In this document: piece after piece, positions 12,488 to 24,095 of the stretch | Numbering within the stretch: position 1 is the stretch's first letter | Layout: each line of letters starts with the position of its first letter | Source of the DNA: Diphasiastrum complanatum | Lineage: Eukaryota; Streptophyta; Lycopodiopsida; Lycopodiales; Lycopodiaceae | Reading direction: 5' to 3' | Assembly (NCBI GenBank): GCA_029204225.1 | Contig: CM055113.1 | Span: 11,242,234-11,306,233 of the forward strand | DNA length: 64,000 nt | Notes under the pieces: model-generated | Database searches by the model: none | What the model was told of the DNA's origin: nothing | The model's input: the letters and a program-made list of their open reading frames with translations, nothing else | Program-made: the position numbers and the translations under genes

Positions 12488-15400
12488 AAGTACATTTTCT
12501 AAGGAATTTTCACTGATGCCTCTCAATTCAGAACTTGACACATTCTCAACACTCTCGTTTTCAGTTGATGAAGTGGAAAACCCGTCTTCTTCATCAGAGT
12601 CAACTGGTAAATCTTCCTCAGAAACCGCATCTAATGTTGATAAAAAACCTTATAAATCAACTTTTCTCTGTTGATGATGAGTGGAGGATGATGGTTTTTT
12701 CAGTAATCCAAGTCATTCTTTCAATATAGATATAGTTGACTTTCGTAGATGATTGGTCATTGTTAATTCAAAATTAAATGCCAAAACATCTACCTCCTGT
12801 AGATTCAAATCGTTGACTCTTGGTTGATTTTTTGGCAATCTCTTTCTTTTGCCCTTTTAGATCTACTTGCAACATTTCGAATTCGTACCTTCCCAAAAAA
12901 GCAATCGTTGAAGTGGTGCGCAACCAATGGACATATAGTACTTTTTTTTTTTTTATTTTGAATAAAACCAAGTACTTTGGCAATCCAAAATGGTTGTCCT
13001 TTCATTGTTTTCTGAAGCTAGAAGTGCAACAAGGCTTCCAATTTGGATTTCATTCAAATCATCGCGCCATTTCATTTTTGCAACTTTTAGACTTTGCCTA
13101 TTCTTAGCCCACATAAATTTCACGTTCCTCACCTTGCACAAGCTGCAAGAAATCATTATCTCGAGAAAGATTTGAAGGTTCGACAGTTGTAGTTGATATT
13201 CCTAATTTATGAGGCCAATGAAATTCTTCAGTTGTTGATGTATGTTCGAGATTCAGCAAACTGATTTTTTGTTCCTCAAAAAAGTCCATCCACAAATGCT
13301 GATCAAACTCATCAAAAAAATGATAAGCTGCTTGAATACTTGATTCCAAAAAATTTAATGAGGCAAATGGATCAATCTCACGATGTTCTCTTTGAGCCTT
13401 TTGTTATTCTAGCAAGGACTTCAAGGGAGACAACACAACAAGCTTGATTTGAGTCGATGGAATGTTAAGCAAAAATCGAACTCCTTCAAGAGGTAGCCAT
13501 GAAACTGAATTTGAAAATAGTTTGCCCCACAATAATATAATCTCTGATTCGTTACATTTGATTTTAAACTGGTGCTGAAAGCTAATATCATTAATATTAG
13601 CTATGCATCGTTCTGTTTCGTTGGACGCCTTAACAGAATCACGAAAATCATACGTGTGTCTGGTTAATTACACGTTTGGCTTTGGCACATACAATTTTTC
13701 AACAATGCTTTGAAGCACTAGTAAAGAACATGTTTTCTTGCATCTCAACCTCTTAGAAAAGCAATGAAACATTTGATCAATTTGATCGTGGGTATGTCCT
13801 ACCAACAAAAATCCTATTTTTACTTTTTTTGAAAAAAAAATTCTCCACTAGCATGGACAAGTATGCCAAAGCAATTTGATTTTTTATTTTCCCTAGCAGT
13901 GTTTCAAGCTGCAAATAAAGTATTTTTGGAAGATTCTCACCAAATTCGCAAATTATCTCATGTACAATGGTGATCGTCAAATTTGGATCATTTCAAACAT
14001 TGGGATAATTAAAAAAGACCTTGGACTCTAAAGTGCCATTAAACACAAGTGCTCCAACGAGATGAACTTGAATCCTCGTTCAAATTTTTGGGCACTCTAA
14101 CAGAATGAGACAACATTGTTTTCTTCTTATCCATGCCATCAATAACAAGGCCCAGATATTTTTGTGGACATTCCAAACATTTCTTTCGTTGCTTGGCCAA
14201 CTTTTGTCTTTCAATTGTTTGTTGATCTCTGTGTAGTTGAAGAGCTTTTGCAGCATCCACTGAAAATACAATGATTCACTTATTTAATAGAATAAAGATC
14301 ATACCATAATGATATTAAAAAAGATTACAACTTAATTTTTTTTAAAAACAGAAAGTATTAAAGTGAATGACAAATTTGATTAATATTTGTCTTTCTCATC
14401 ATTGGTCTTTGCAAGTTGTTTTGCAGACTTTAACAACTCGCAAGTGGAGCATACTATTATTCGTAATTTTTTGAGAATCTTTACCAATCCAAAATATCTT
14501 TTCCAAATTTTAAAAAAATATGAGTAACTCAAATAGAGAATATTTTTTGTTTTGGCAATCTCTTTTACATCCAAAATATTTCTAATTCTGTAAAATTATC
14601 CGAAAAGTGAAAATATAAGAAATTAGGCAATTTCTCTCCATGCACATCTATGAAATGCTTTAGCCAAGCAGTTGCATTTAAAACATATGGAAAAACAGTT
14701 CGACCCTATAGGGATCCCCGTAATGTTGGATCTTTTTGAAGCCGTACATGCATTTGTTGAAGCCGTGAGTTTTTGATTGCATGAATTGTTTGTAAGCTTT
14801 GCGACAAACCTCCAAAGCATTTAAAAAATACGAAAATGAGTTTTTGTCCGGCCTCACTGTTGCACACATATAGTAGTTTCTCTCATCCTTACTTCGTAAA
14901 AAGAAGTTTGATTTTAATTCTTCAATTTCTCTGATACTCAGCTTTTGTAAACAACAGAATGAACAACAAATAATATTCCGTACCTTTCGAATCTCAGATT
15001 TTGTAATCAACTGTTTTTGACGATTCGTTAAATCAAGTGAGGATCTCAAGTCTCTCTTGTATTTTTTTTTTGTTTGGAGTCTGATCTATAAATTGAACTT
15101 GTGACACTAGTAGGTGCTTGAACTGGTTGAGAAGTGTTGGAATTTCATGACTCAAAGTCTGGCTCCAACCTCGGAATGTTTTTGATCCTCAAAAGGCTCT
15201 AAATTTTCAACGAATATAGCCCTTTTAGATTTAACATGATGAACATCACTTTGAGAAGGTCTCCTACAAACACGAGAGAAGCGTGAACGTCGCGGCTCAA
15301 CAGACTTACGCGGATTTATTGATTTACTAGAATAAGTAACTGAGTAAATTGAAGCTTTTGACTCATTACTCAATAATTCAACTTGTTCAAAAGAATAATG

Positions 15401-15682
15401 TTCTAATTGTGCAGAGACTGTATCTAAAGAGGAGGACGAGGTCAAAAGATTTGACACAAGTTGAGTTACAGACGTCATTTCTTGAAAAGTACTTGCGTGA
15501 GGAATTTCAAAAGATGAACGGGTAAATGATGATGATGCCACATCATTAATGAAAACATGTTGAAAATCAGGAGTGACTCTATAAAAAAATCTTTCATTGG
15601 AAATATCAGATGAAGATGATGCACTTGTTGCAACGTACTGAGCTACAACTACTGGAATAGAAGAGGAGGAACTACTTGACAT
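12488..15682 (-). pseudogene. DUF7869-like DDE/RNase-H-fold transposase gene, decayed
   Basis: Minus strand, N to C. A Ser-rich N-terminus (15682-15152) precedes a Cys segment NIICCSFCCLQKLSIREIEELKS leading to ALEVCRKAYKQF (15049-14700). Then come WKRYFGLVKILKKLRIIVCSTCELLKS-like sequence (14574-14390), YLGLVIDGMDKKK (about 14170-14125), LPKILYLQLETLLGKIKNQIALAYLSMLVE (about 13940-13845) and VGRTYPRSN (about 13800). A C-terminal module PFWIAKVL...GRYEFEMLQ (about 12990-12850) and an acidic tail follow. From memory this order fits animal and protist DUF7869 proteins, whose core has DGMDQ, LQLDN and GHTHxDID motifs. Here the second Asp is Glu and the third is lost, and several frameshifts occur (for example in the poly-A near 15065). 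An intron near 14350-14270 is likely. It is inactive. Confidence 0.7.
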
Positions 15683-15714
15683 TGTAACCTTAATTTTTTT
15701 TTTAAACTATGTAC

Positions 15715-15729
15715 TTATGCTAAGCATAG
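15715..15729. promoter_or_regulatory. Near-palindromic motif TTATGCTAAGCATAG
   Basis: First of four sites fitting YTATGCTNRKCATRG. The others are 15787-15801, 16303-16317 and 17502-17516. Repeated inverted 6-mers (TATGCT/AGCATA) in a transposon's divergent promoter suggest binding by a dimeric protein. Confidence 0.5.
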
Positions 15730-15786
15730 ACCCGTTAAAATAGTTACCACATAAAATTAAATGTGCTCCACAAACTTATCTGCAAC

Positions 15787-15801
15787 CTATGCTGGTCATA
15801 G
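15787..15801. promoter_or_regulatory. Near-palindromic motif CTATGCTGGTCATAG
   Basis: Second site of the motif family described at 15715-15729, 57 bp further on. Confidence 0.5.
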
Positions 15802-15941
15802 AACAAATAAAAAGCTATGCGAACCTCAATAGACGTAAACAAGAAAAACAACTAAATGTAAATGGGCAACAAGCCTAGAAAGTAACTGGTTAATTGAAAT
15901 TTCCAGCGGCTACCATACCTTAAATATTGTTTGGCAGCATC

Positions 15942-15992
15942 CTTAGGGTTAGGGTTGACCCCAGAGTTGGTTTAGGGTTAGGTTTAGGTTTG
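15942..15992. repeat. Short interstitial telomere-like repeats
   Basis: CTTAGGGTTAGGGTT and GGTTTAGGGTTAGGTTTAGG are degenerate plant telomere units (TTTAGGG). Confidence 0.6.
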
Positions 15993-16302
15993 GATGGTCC
16001 CGATTGAGGCTCGAGGTTGGCGTGAGGTGAGGTGAGTCACGACACCTCAGTCCCGACGCAAGCTCGAAGTCGAAGAGAAGTGAGTTGAGTCTTATGTTCC
16101 AAATTGGCGTGAGATAGGGGTCTGGAAAAAAAATTATTCAAGGACCATAGTCCAAGCATAACTCACCTCATCTGCGAATTTAGAAGCACACATGCTGCCA
16201 AAGCTCTTGCTACGACAAAGTCACAGATTTCTATAGTATCTTGATATGTTCTCGTCCACACATTTCTTGACGGTAAGATTATTGTCATTTTTTTACTTTA
16301 TT

Positions 16303-16317
16303 CTATGCTTAGCATGG
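16303..16317. promoter_or_regulatory. Near-palindromic motif CTATGCTTAGCATGG
   Basis: Third site of the motif family. It lies in the inferred leader intron of the plus-strand gene. Confidence 0.5.
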
Positions 16318-16486
16318 GTACTAAATTATTGCATTACTAAATATTCAGGTGGTTACTAAATATAAAATTCTAAGAACTTTTAAGTAAAAAACATTTTTGT
16401 AAATTGAGTTGTCATGTGTTGTGAGCATAGCCAGTACAAATGTCTTTACTCATTATATTTAAAAGTTGTTTTTTGTTTCTGTCCAG

Positions 16487-18142
16487 GGCATGAAGCAATG
16501 CTTAAAGATGGTTCTAGCTGCTATTGTTGAGGGGAAAGATCCGGTCTACTCATTACGAAGTTCAAAAGGTATATCTATTGGACCTCGCAAGCCTGCTTCT
16601 ACCACTGCTCAAGTCACAAAGCCATCCTCTGAAAACGTTGAGGATGATACTATAGCGGTCCCTCATCCCAAAAAAAAAAAGATCTCATAATATTTCTGAG
16701 TCCTCTCCCACTAGACCCAAGTCACGCCCAAAGACCATGGCTACACATCGTCACAAGTCCATTCCGTCTGCTGAAAGCAAGAAAGCCGTGACTGAACCGT
16801 CGATGTCCTTACCTGGTGCCTCCATCCGCCCCTTGCTAGATACCTCTGAGCTTGTTAAATTAAGGGAAGATATTCAAAACAAAAAAATTAAAAAAACAAC
16901 TTTAATTTTAGATATAAATCAGTGTGATAGGCCACCTGTAGACCCAATAACAGGAGACATGCCAATGGAAGTAAGAGAACCAAATGAAACACATGTACAT
17001 AACTTAAAAATAAAATTTAAAGATCATACACATGCCATAGTTACTCCTTTTATTGTTTTGGTTGATCCCAATGAATGCAACGATGTTGCAAATTTTGATT
17101 TTTCTTTATTAGATTCATATTATTTTTTTTGTTCTTGGGGGCATACACAATCTACAAGCCCGAAAACAATTATCTCAAGAGTATCCTCATATTACATCCT
17201 TCCGAACTGTGAGTGCAATTGCATTTGCTGGCTTGACAGTGGAAGAAGCAAAATTATTGGCTTGGAACCATACCATTGATCAAGATTATCGGAGGAAAAT
17301 GACCGTCATTCAAAGAATCCGATTCTTTCACAAAGAATACATGAGAGTCTCCAAAGCAGGAGATGTGAATCAACTTGAGTTAAAAGTACTCTGTGCTCAA
17401 GAGATAGGCCTATCTTTTATTCAAAAAATCCTATGCAGAGCCTTACAAAATATGATAATTTTTTTCAGCTTGCTTTTCGTAGTGGCCAGGTAATTTTTTT
17501 TCTATGCTCGTCATGGAATGCTCTGGTCATAATATATGTTATAATCCTTTTTAATTATTTTTATCAGACTAATATTTTGAACTCAATTTTAATACTACCT
17601 AAATTTCTTATCAAATATATATATATATATTTTAAATTTAGGTGTGGGCCCTTGTCGATAAAATTTTTGACTAATGGAAAACTTTTCAAATAAAAGGCCA
17701 ACCTGCTCAAGGTGTCTCAAAGTCAAAGAAAAAAGTTGCCAGCACTCAAACTCTGAAGCCAATCCCTACAAAAATGAGAATATCAGAGTGGAAGAACATA
17801 CAAAGGATTAGCTCTTCAGAGCTAATAATAAATGTTCTTTCTAGAGTTGCCGATGGTCAACTTTCTTTGGCCGAAATGGAAAAGGAATTTCAAAGGTAAT
17901 AGTCATAATCTAAATATTTATTTTCATGTTACTTTTTGTAATAAAGTGATTTTCATTATTTTGTTGGATTTTTAACAATTGTACTTTTTAAATACAGACA
18001 TAAATTATTTATGAAAGTTCAAGAAGTTCTTGTGACAGGGTTGAATTGTCAAGATTTCGATGAGTGCCAGAGGCTTTATCCTCTAAGCAGCCGAAATGAA
18101 CCTTTGAGTCCATTTCTGATTTTGTTTAGAGACATGGGCTGA
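16487..18142 (+). pseudogene. ParB-like partner gene of the DUF7869-like transposon
   Basis: Inferred exons are 16487-17489, 17642-17895 and 17998-18142, with GT-AG introns between them; the first Met is at 16490. The N-terminus is basic and Ser/Pro-rich. The middle reads VHNLKIKFKDHTHAIVTPFIVLVDP, then YYFFCSWGHTQSARKQL (about 17120-17175, after a frame slip), then FAGLTVEEAKLLAWNHTID. An interaction-strand, GG(H/R)xxxA-helix layout like this recalls the ParB/sulfiredoxin fold. That is inference, since the canonical GxHR is GHTQ here. Breaks include a frameshift in the poly-A at 16670-16682, another near 17150 and a stop near 17672. The stop TGA at 18140 coincides with an LTR fragment, so the true C-terminus may be lost. 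Confidence 0.6.
17502..17516. promoter_or_regulatory. Near-palindromic motif CTATGCTCGTCATGG
   Basis: Fourth site, 12 bp inside the intron that starts at 17490 in the plus-strand gene. Its place in an intron argues against coding constraint. Confidence 0.45.
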
Positions 18143-18483
18143 AGTAGGCAAGTTTTGACTTCTAGAAGATTTCTTAGTAGTTTTCCATATAGTAAGAAAA
18201 TGGACCAAAAGTGCTCAAAATAGAAAGTTTGATCCAAGTGTCAATTTTGCATGATGATTCATCATATGACAAAGCATCCTCACACGTGTGAGATCTGATG
18301 TATGATCAGTACCTCGAGCTCCAAGAAATGTATATATAGAGGCATATTTGGCCATAATCAACATGAAACACCAATCTTGATTTTGGAAGCAATTTTGTGT
18401 CAATCTCTCCATTTGTCTTTAATTGTTTTGATTGATTTGAGTTTCTATCATATGTAACTTGTTTTTAGGCTGGAGTCCGTAAT
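18138..18483 (+). repeat. Truncated LTR of the nested-element family
   Basis: This is the reverse complement of about 3836-4178 in the 3' LTR: GCATGATGATTCATCATATG and the CACACGTGTGAG box are shared. It lacks both LTR ends. It cuts into the end of the ParB-like gene. Identity is clearly lower than between the two LTRs of the nested element, so it is an older copy. Confidence 0.85.
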
Positions 18484-18819
18484 TGCGCACTAATACCTAC
18501 TCAAAATGATTGTTTGGGAAGCCCGAAGATTTCAAAAAAGACAACTGTAGATCTGTGTAGAAATCTGAACCTAACTTGCTCACTCTGGTTTCAAAATCCC
18601 ACTCTAACTCCAACAATTAAGTTTGTCCTTGGGGCAACGAACCCTCAGCAAAAGACACCACTCAATTGCAGCTTGAGAAGAAAGTCCATACCCTTACGAT
18701 TTTCAGCAATGGTGATGACCTGGTTCCACTTTCTTGCCAGTCCTAAAAACGATATTTGAATTTATTTTTGAACGTTTGTTCTGTGGTGCAAGAGTACATT
18801 GTCCTGCAATCCACATAAG

Positions 18820-18820
<1 letters not shown>
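18484..18820. other. Spacer upstream of the host gene, no gene seen
   Basis: I see no supported frame. The short plus-strand frame at 18514-18759 has no recognisable motif. Confidence 0.5.

Positions 18821-18821
<1 letters not shown>

Positions 18822-18873
<52 letters not shown>
18822..18873. repeat. (GA)n microsatellite
   Basis: A perfect GA run upstream of the host gene. Unlike the other GA runs it is not followed by a LINE 3' end, so it may be a promoter or 5' leader GA element. Confidence 0.95.
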
Positions 18874-18877
<4 letters not shown>

Positions 18878-18979
18878 ATCAAATGAGTCATAGTAAAGTT
18901 GTTTGTCTATAAGGCGTAGATATGAAAGAAAGAGGAGTTGCTTTGGGCTCATGTTCATAGGCTCAATAAGAAGAACATG

Positions 18980-19025
18980 AATTTGTAACGACCAATGGAG
19001 GGCAAAATTTGTAACGACCAATGGA
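18980..19025. repeat. 20-bp direct repeat in the host-gene upstream region
   Basis: AATTTGTAACGACCAATGGA occurs at 18980-18999 and again at 19006-19025. It contains CCAAT on one strand and ATTGG on the other, a common plant promoter element, about 150 bp before the start codon. Confidence 0.6.
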
Positions 19026-19139
19026 ACTCAACCCCTAGACGAAATTAGGGTAGGTGTAGGGGTCGGAGTAAGGGCAAGGATCAGAGGAGGATCAGGTGTG
19101 ATCCAAACAGAGGAACCAAGGGAAAACAATTAATCATGT

Positions 19140-19171
19140 GGGCGAGAGAGAGAGAGGAGAGAGAGAGAGAG
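19140..19171 (+). promoter_or_regulatory. GA-rich 5' leader of the host gene
   Basis: GAGAGAGA tracts run straight into the ATG at 19172, as in many plant 5' UTRs. An in-frame upstream ATG at 19136 would add 12 Arg/Glu residues encoded by the GA repeat. I prefer 19172 because the added residues look like translated microsatellite. Confidence 0.6.
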
Positions 19172-19399
19172 ATGGCTTTGGATCGGAGGGATAGCGTATC
19201 ATCTGCTCCTTGGCGGGGCAATGCTGCTGGCTCGCTGTTTTTTGCTGCCGCAGAAGCAAGTCGGAAGTTGGCTGAGTACGTGAATTCAGTGATTGAGGCA
19301 CTCAGTACACAAAATGGACGCACGCTTGCCAGTCTGCTCGCAATCTCCTCACCTAATTCTTTTTGTGAGCTGGTTGCATCTGCCCTTGAACTTGCCAAG
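19172..19399 (+). CDS. EER5: EER5/THP1-like PCI-domain protein, exon 1
   Basis: First coding exon, 76 codons. The family acts in the nuclear TREX-2 complex for mRNA export, and EER5 is named for altered ethylene response in Arabidopsis. This exon encodes the N-terminal helical part: ASRKLAEYVNSVIEAL, then NGRTLASLLAISSPNSF, then ALELAK. It aligns without gaps, from memory, to the start of plant EER5. It ends at AAG|GTGAAC in phase 0 and joins 39859. Support on its own is moderate; in-frame joining to three further exons of the same protein makes it strong. The PCI domain lies in the C-terminal half, beyond the window. Confidence 0.85.
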
Positions 19400-20589
19400 G
19401 TGAACTTTGCTTTGAAGTTGCTTGTGTATATAGAGAGAGTTACTGTCGGTAAGAATTGAAGCGAGCTTCCATTTTCCATAGCTTTGACAATATTGATCGG
19501 TTTTTCATCATTTGACGTCTCAGTTGAGGTGCAGTGAACACCTTTTGAGTATTGTGTGTCTCTGCTAATAGGTTATTTTTTCTTAGACAGTTTTTATTTG
19601 AACCCAAAAATAAGTATTCAGGCATCTTGTTTTTCAGTAGCTTTTATCGTAATTTCACTTCGTTGTTTAAACAATAGAGTAGAATGCTGCATTTTATTGT
19701 CAGTGTCTCAAATATGAGGGCCAAGCATGAGAGTCCTCGATAAATATTGTTCCCACAGTGCTCAGCCAATGACAAAGATAGATACACACGTAGATGACAA
19801 AGCAATCAAGAATAATTATTGAATGTATTCAGCATGCTAGACAGAAGATGACTTCTTAAAAGATGACATAAACTTGCCAGATTATGGTGACCATTCCTAA
19901 TAATCTTCTTCACTGACAGATGGGTAGTCGACACCATCCAAAAAAGGTGCCCAAGATAATGCTTGTTGATTTTGATCCGTGTAGATAGGTGCAGCTGCTG
20001 CTACTGTGAGCCTGAATATGCTCCTCGGCCGTCAGTCTTACAAAGGATATATGTCAAGATTCGCATGCTCCATCGTCAAACATGACGCTGAAGAAGATCA
20101 AAATTTGCCACTTGGGCCACATTCAACTACTGCATCCACATGAGCCTGAATCGTCTGTTTGTTACTAACGTTCTCATAACAAACTTGGTGAAGATTGGAT
20201 CTTGATTACCGTATATATGTCCATTGTTATTGTCCTAAACAGACTTTTCAGTGGATTAGTATCTACTAGTCATAAACAGCCAAGTGCTGGCAGAAGAGAC
20301 TGCATTGTAAATTAGGGTGTTCATGGAAGTCTTTATTTTTTATTATTTGCAGGCAGTCCATAGTAATCTTGGTGTTGATTGCTACACCATTTTGTAATGC
20401 TGCTGACTCAAAATGTGTCCAGATAACAAGTGAAAAAACTAGAAGTACATAATGTCTAAATCTAATGTGGAGGGAAATTAACTTATCCGAGATAGTACAA
20501 AATGCTGTAAAGAACATATGATGCATATGTTGTATGTATAAGGAGGCTGAGAAAAGCCATGTGAGAACTCGATGGCATCCTAGTAGAAG

Positions 20590-22285
20590 GGATTGATATT
20601 GCTACCATCAAAGAAGGCTGGGGATGTGTTTGTCTCTAACTTTGGCTGGCCTATGATCTTCGATCATAGTATGTCTAAATGCTCTAGCTATAGGAAGATG
20701 GTGTGTTGTATGCTGTCTCTCATTTCTATGATGATAGTATGTAGGGGTATTTTGCATCCTCGTCGTTGTGGACCTTTGGGTTTGACCTCAATCTTCTTAT
20801 AGTGAAAGAGTCCATAATCCGAGGTTGTGTCCCCTGGTGATCAGACTAAATGTGTTGGCACAAATCTCTCCGTAGTAAAGACATCTCACGTAACATAAGG
20901 GAAACACATCTAGGATCATCATAGGCGAGAAGAGAGTGTAATGTGTGTGAGTCTTTGAAAAGACAATACTATCTCCTGCAAACCTCATAGTAAATAGGGC
21001 ATCTGAAAATGAAGTGCTCCTGAAACTCAACCTCACCCAAAGAACACATCTCGCATGTCCTATCCTTACGTGGAGTACCATGGAAGCATAATAGATCTAG
21101 GTGAAGAGGGTTTAGGTCAAGGCCGATGAGAAAAGAGGCAATTGTATGAAGTGCAGTAGTGAGAAAGGTGGCCTGAGGATCCAAAGAAATGTCATGAGGA
21201 AAATAATGGGGTAGGGCTATGAGAGATTCTTGATTAAGAGGGATAAAGGCTTGATTGAAGTGTATCCCGTGCATGGTTAAGGGTGGTAGTAGGGTGTGGG
21301 GTAGGGTGTATGATGTGACCAACACAAAGAGAGAGGCATGAGTGGTTGGATAAAGTGGTGGAGGAGATGTGAAAGTTAGAGATGAAAGGGATAAAAGTGG
21401 GTGACCCCATGAGAGAAATCCACCACTTTGTGGCCACCACTATCAAGGTGACAAATGAAACCTCCAGAGGATGGCAAATAAGTTAAGCCCTCAAAAATGG
21501 GTAACTCATGGTAGTACCATGCCCTCATCATCAGTAGCTTATAGGCAAAGTGAGGCAGTGGCAATGTGAAACACAGATGACGAGAAGCAATCTGGGCGTT
21601 AAAATCGCTAGTCAATATTACTTGTCCTCACTCTGAGTAACGAAGAATATACGGGGATAGATAAGCACATGGAGAATCAACACAATCAACGAAAGAGGAT
21701 GTTTTAGGAGGAAAGTAACATACTGCTATAAAGGTATATATGTTCAATTTAATACTCTGTCTAGTGAGATGAATCCAAATATAGTATGCATGTTCATCAT
21801 GACTATTGAGTTCAATCGATTGTAGTCTCTCTATATAGGCATGCAACTCCACCTAGACCTCTGCCGCTTGTTGATCATGTCTTTGCCCTATATGTTGAAT
21901 ATCATTTGAATCCAAGAAACTCGATTAAACCTCTCTCATGGCTCTCATGCATCTCAATAAATGGTATTATACCCCCCTGTGTATCAAGTCTAGTAAATCC
22001 ATAGTTGCAGATGATGAGTGAATCCCATTTTTGTTCCAACTCCAAGCTGCAACTTATGTGGAGGGGGACACCTTGTGCCCTGGGGCCCCAATCAATGTAT
22101 TTGACTTATCCATCTCTATAAATGGCCATCGTTCTTGATTCACGAGCTTCTTGGAAGGCTTTCTATCTTTCTTCAACTTGTGTATAAGTAAGATTATCAT
22201 CTAAAAAGATAGTAGTTCACTTCAATTTGGCGTTAAGATGCAATACTAATCTTCTTTCCTCTAGAGATGTTTGTGTGTGTATATG
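20590..22285 (-). mobile_element. LINE copy A, RT deleted
   Basis: Minus strand. The ORF1 tail and endonuclease start lie at about 22250-22000 (NGIHSSSA-like). Endonuclease continues to about 21300, with GGHKVVDF, SNHS and then ALPHYFPHDISLDPQ. The sequence then passes directly to the ORF2 C-terminus: GTPRKDRTCEMCSLGEVEF with HFIFRCPIYYEV (about 21080-20970), a CCHC zinc segment, then DDPRC. The reverse transcriptase is missing. No poly(A) is seen on the left end. Confidence 0.8.
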
Positions 22286-24095
22286 TGAGAGAGAGAAAGA
22301 CAGAAAGAAATTTCATTAACGTCTTTTCCATGCCCTAAGGCATATAAGACAAAAGGAGTACATCATAGAAAATGGAACTCAGACAGAATAGTGCCGTCAA
22401 ACTGAAAAAACCAAAACTAAACACAAACTTAAGCTTAATTCGCTATATGAAAAAGCACATCTCTCACGCAGGAGAGGAAATAGAAAGACTATAGCTCAAA
22501 CTTCTCTCACGAAGGAGAGGGAGGAGAATATGAATTTATAAGTTCTGCAATTTTAACTAAGACTGGGCGTCCGTCTAGAAAGAGAGCCCGCAAACCGTTG
22601 GCCTTAGCATCTGCGATAATTTTCTTCCTCTCAGCCCATTAAATAGGCGTTAAGTCTTCATCCATAAAGGTAGTAGATCCTTTTAGGCAGCCTCCTTTAC
22701 GTAGATCTTTTTGACGAAGCAAAGCATCCTTGAAACGCAGAGACACTGTAGTGGATCGGAGCTTACCCACCCAAGCTGCAGATGCGACATCCTCGTTGAG
22801 ACCAAAGGTGGATTGAATGAAAGCATTTGCTTCAGCCACGATGTCCTTATCCGCAAAAGAAACTCCTCTAACTGTGACATTGAGGGCCCTGAAATCCCTC
22901 TTTTGATGTTCTTGAATAGATTCAGAAACAGCCTGCTTGGATCCTTTGAGCACATCGGCCCAAGAGCTTTTCGATTGCTAAAACTGCTGCTCCAAGGAGA
23001 GAACCCGCTCCCGAAGCTGCTTCGCCAGGTCTTCTGAATTTGCATTGCCGACTTCTTCTTCCTCTTCATCTGACTCCAATTCGCTCTTGAGGTAAGTAAC
23101 ATCAGCCTCAAGAAAGCCGACTTTGCCTTGGAGGGCCATAACCGTATTCTCCAGAGTGGAGATTCGGAATACTTGTCTTGATTAAGGCAAGCATAGATTC
23201 ATTGGTCTGTTGGAGAGACTCAATGAAGTGAGGGAGTCTAATGAAAGTGCATCAGAAAGAGATGTAGACGAAGGGGATGAAGATGGTCTTGAGGAATTGG
23301 AGGAGGAGAAAGGGGTGGAGGAGGGAGAGGAAGATGAAAGAGTAGAAAGCAAAAGAGGTAGGGGACGTGGAAGAGGGGTTAGAGGCTGCAAGAGTGGAGG
23401 GTAGCGACAAAGGGGAGGAAGGTTTAGTCAAGGTAAAAGGGTTTGGGGCCACAGTAGGGGTGGGTGAAAAGACAAAGGAAGAAGGAGGGTTTTTTCCCCT
23501 TTCTACTCACCGATTATCACTCAGCCATGCTTCAGCAGATGCTGTGGGCAGCGATGAACAGAGAGCTGTGGGCAGCGACGGACAAAGAGCTGTGGGCAGC
23601 GAAGAATGGAAGAGGATGCAATGCCGGCAGTAATGGATCTGTGGGTAGATATGAGGGCAGCAAAGAAGATGAATGTGATGGATGTGGGCAGATCTGTGGG
23701 TAGCTATGGGCTGTGGGCAGCGAAGAATGGAAGAAGATGGAATGTGGGCAGCAATGGATTTGTGGGTAAGTCTGTTGGCAGCAAAGAATAAAGAAGAAAA
23801 AAGATGGGCAGCGATGGATGGATGTGGGCAGTTTGTAGGCGGAAAGATCTAGCTATGGAGGGGACAACGATGGAGGTGAGGAAGATGGTGAGGGAGGTGC
23901 GAGGTGAGAGGGCAGCGAAAAGAGGAGAGGGGAAAGCGATGGAGGGGAGAGGGGACAGCGATGGAGTTAGTGATGGGGGTGAGGGGCAGCGAAAAGAGGA
24001 GAAGGGATAATGTGGAGGGGAGAGGGGAGAGCGTTGGTGGTGGAGGGGCACGATCCATCAACGCCAGCCAGTGCCCACAACGCCCCGCTCCCCAG
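22286..24095 (-). mobile_element. LINE copy C: ORF1 plus 3' end only
   Basis: The 3' end is on the left: a (TC)n tail (22286-22310), then the family signature CATGCCCTAAGGCATATAAG. ORF1 follows to the right. Its C-terminal half at 22639-22953 reads ALNVTVRGVSFADKDIVAEA...GSTTFMDEDLTPI, an RRM-like ORF1p domain. Its N-terminal part is Ser/Pro-rich (23182-24095). All of ORF2 is absent. Its 5' end abuts the tail at 24094. Confidence 0.78.
22639..22953 (-). pseudogene. LINE ORF1p, C-terminal RNA-binding part
   Basis: Homologous within the window to 26908-27318 and 60012-60518; all share (V/I)RVRGI-type, FLDDxLT-type and GSTxFMDxDLT blocks. ORF1p binds LINE RNA as a trimer in the cytoplasm. The N-terminal coiled coil continues in another frame (22683-23111), so it is frame-broken. 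Confidence 0.75.

Larger units (their letters stand above)
15683..16486. promoter_or_regulatory. Divergent intergenic region of the two-gene transposon
   Basis: About 0.8 kb separates the two head-to-head genes, so it should hold both promoters. It contains three copies of a near-palindromic 15-mer (15715-15729, 15787-15801, 16303-16317), telomere-like TTTAGGG runs (15942-15992) and a GT-rich direct-repeat patch (GAGGTGAGGTGAG, about 16024). A candidate splice donor GTAAGATT at 16273 and an acceptor TGTCCAG ending at 16486 suggest a leader intron of the plus-strand gene. Confidence 0.5.

Noticed and set aside
16737-17279. A bacterial ParB partition gene by transfer
   Set aside because: The gene has GT-AG introns, sits beside a DDE-like gene and only weakly fits the ParB pattern. 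A eukaryotic transposon partner is simpler.
18703-19021. Ser-Leu repeat frames near the host-gene start
   Set aside because: Translations of the (GA)n run at 18822-18873.
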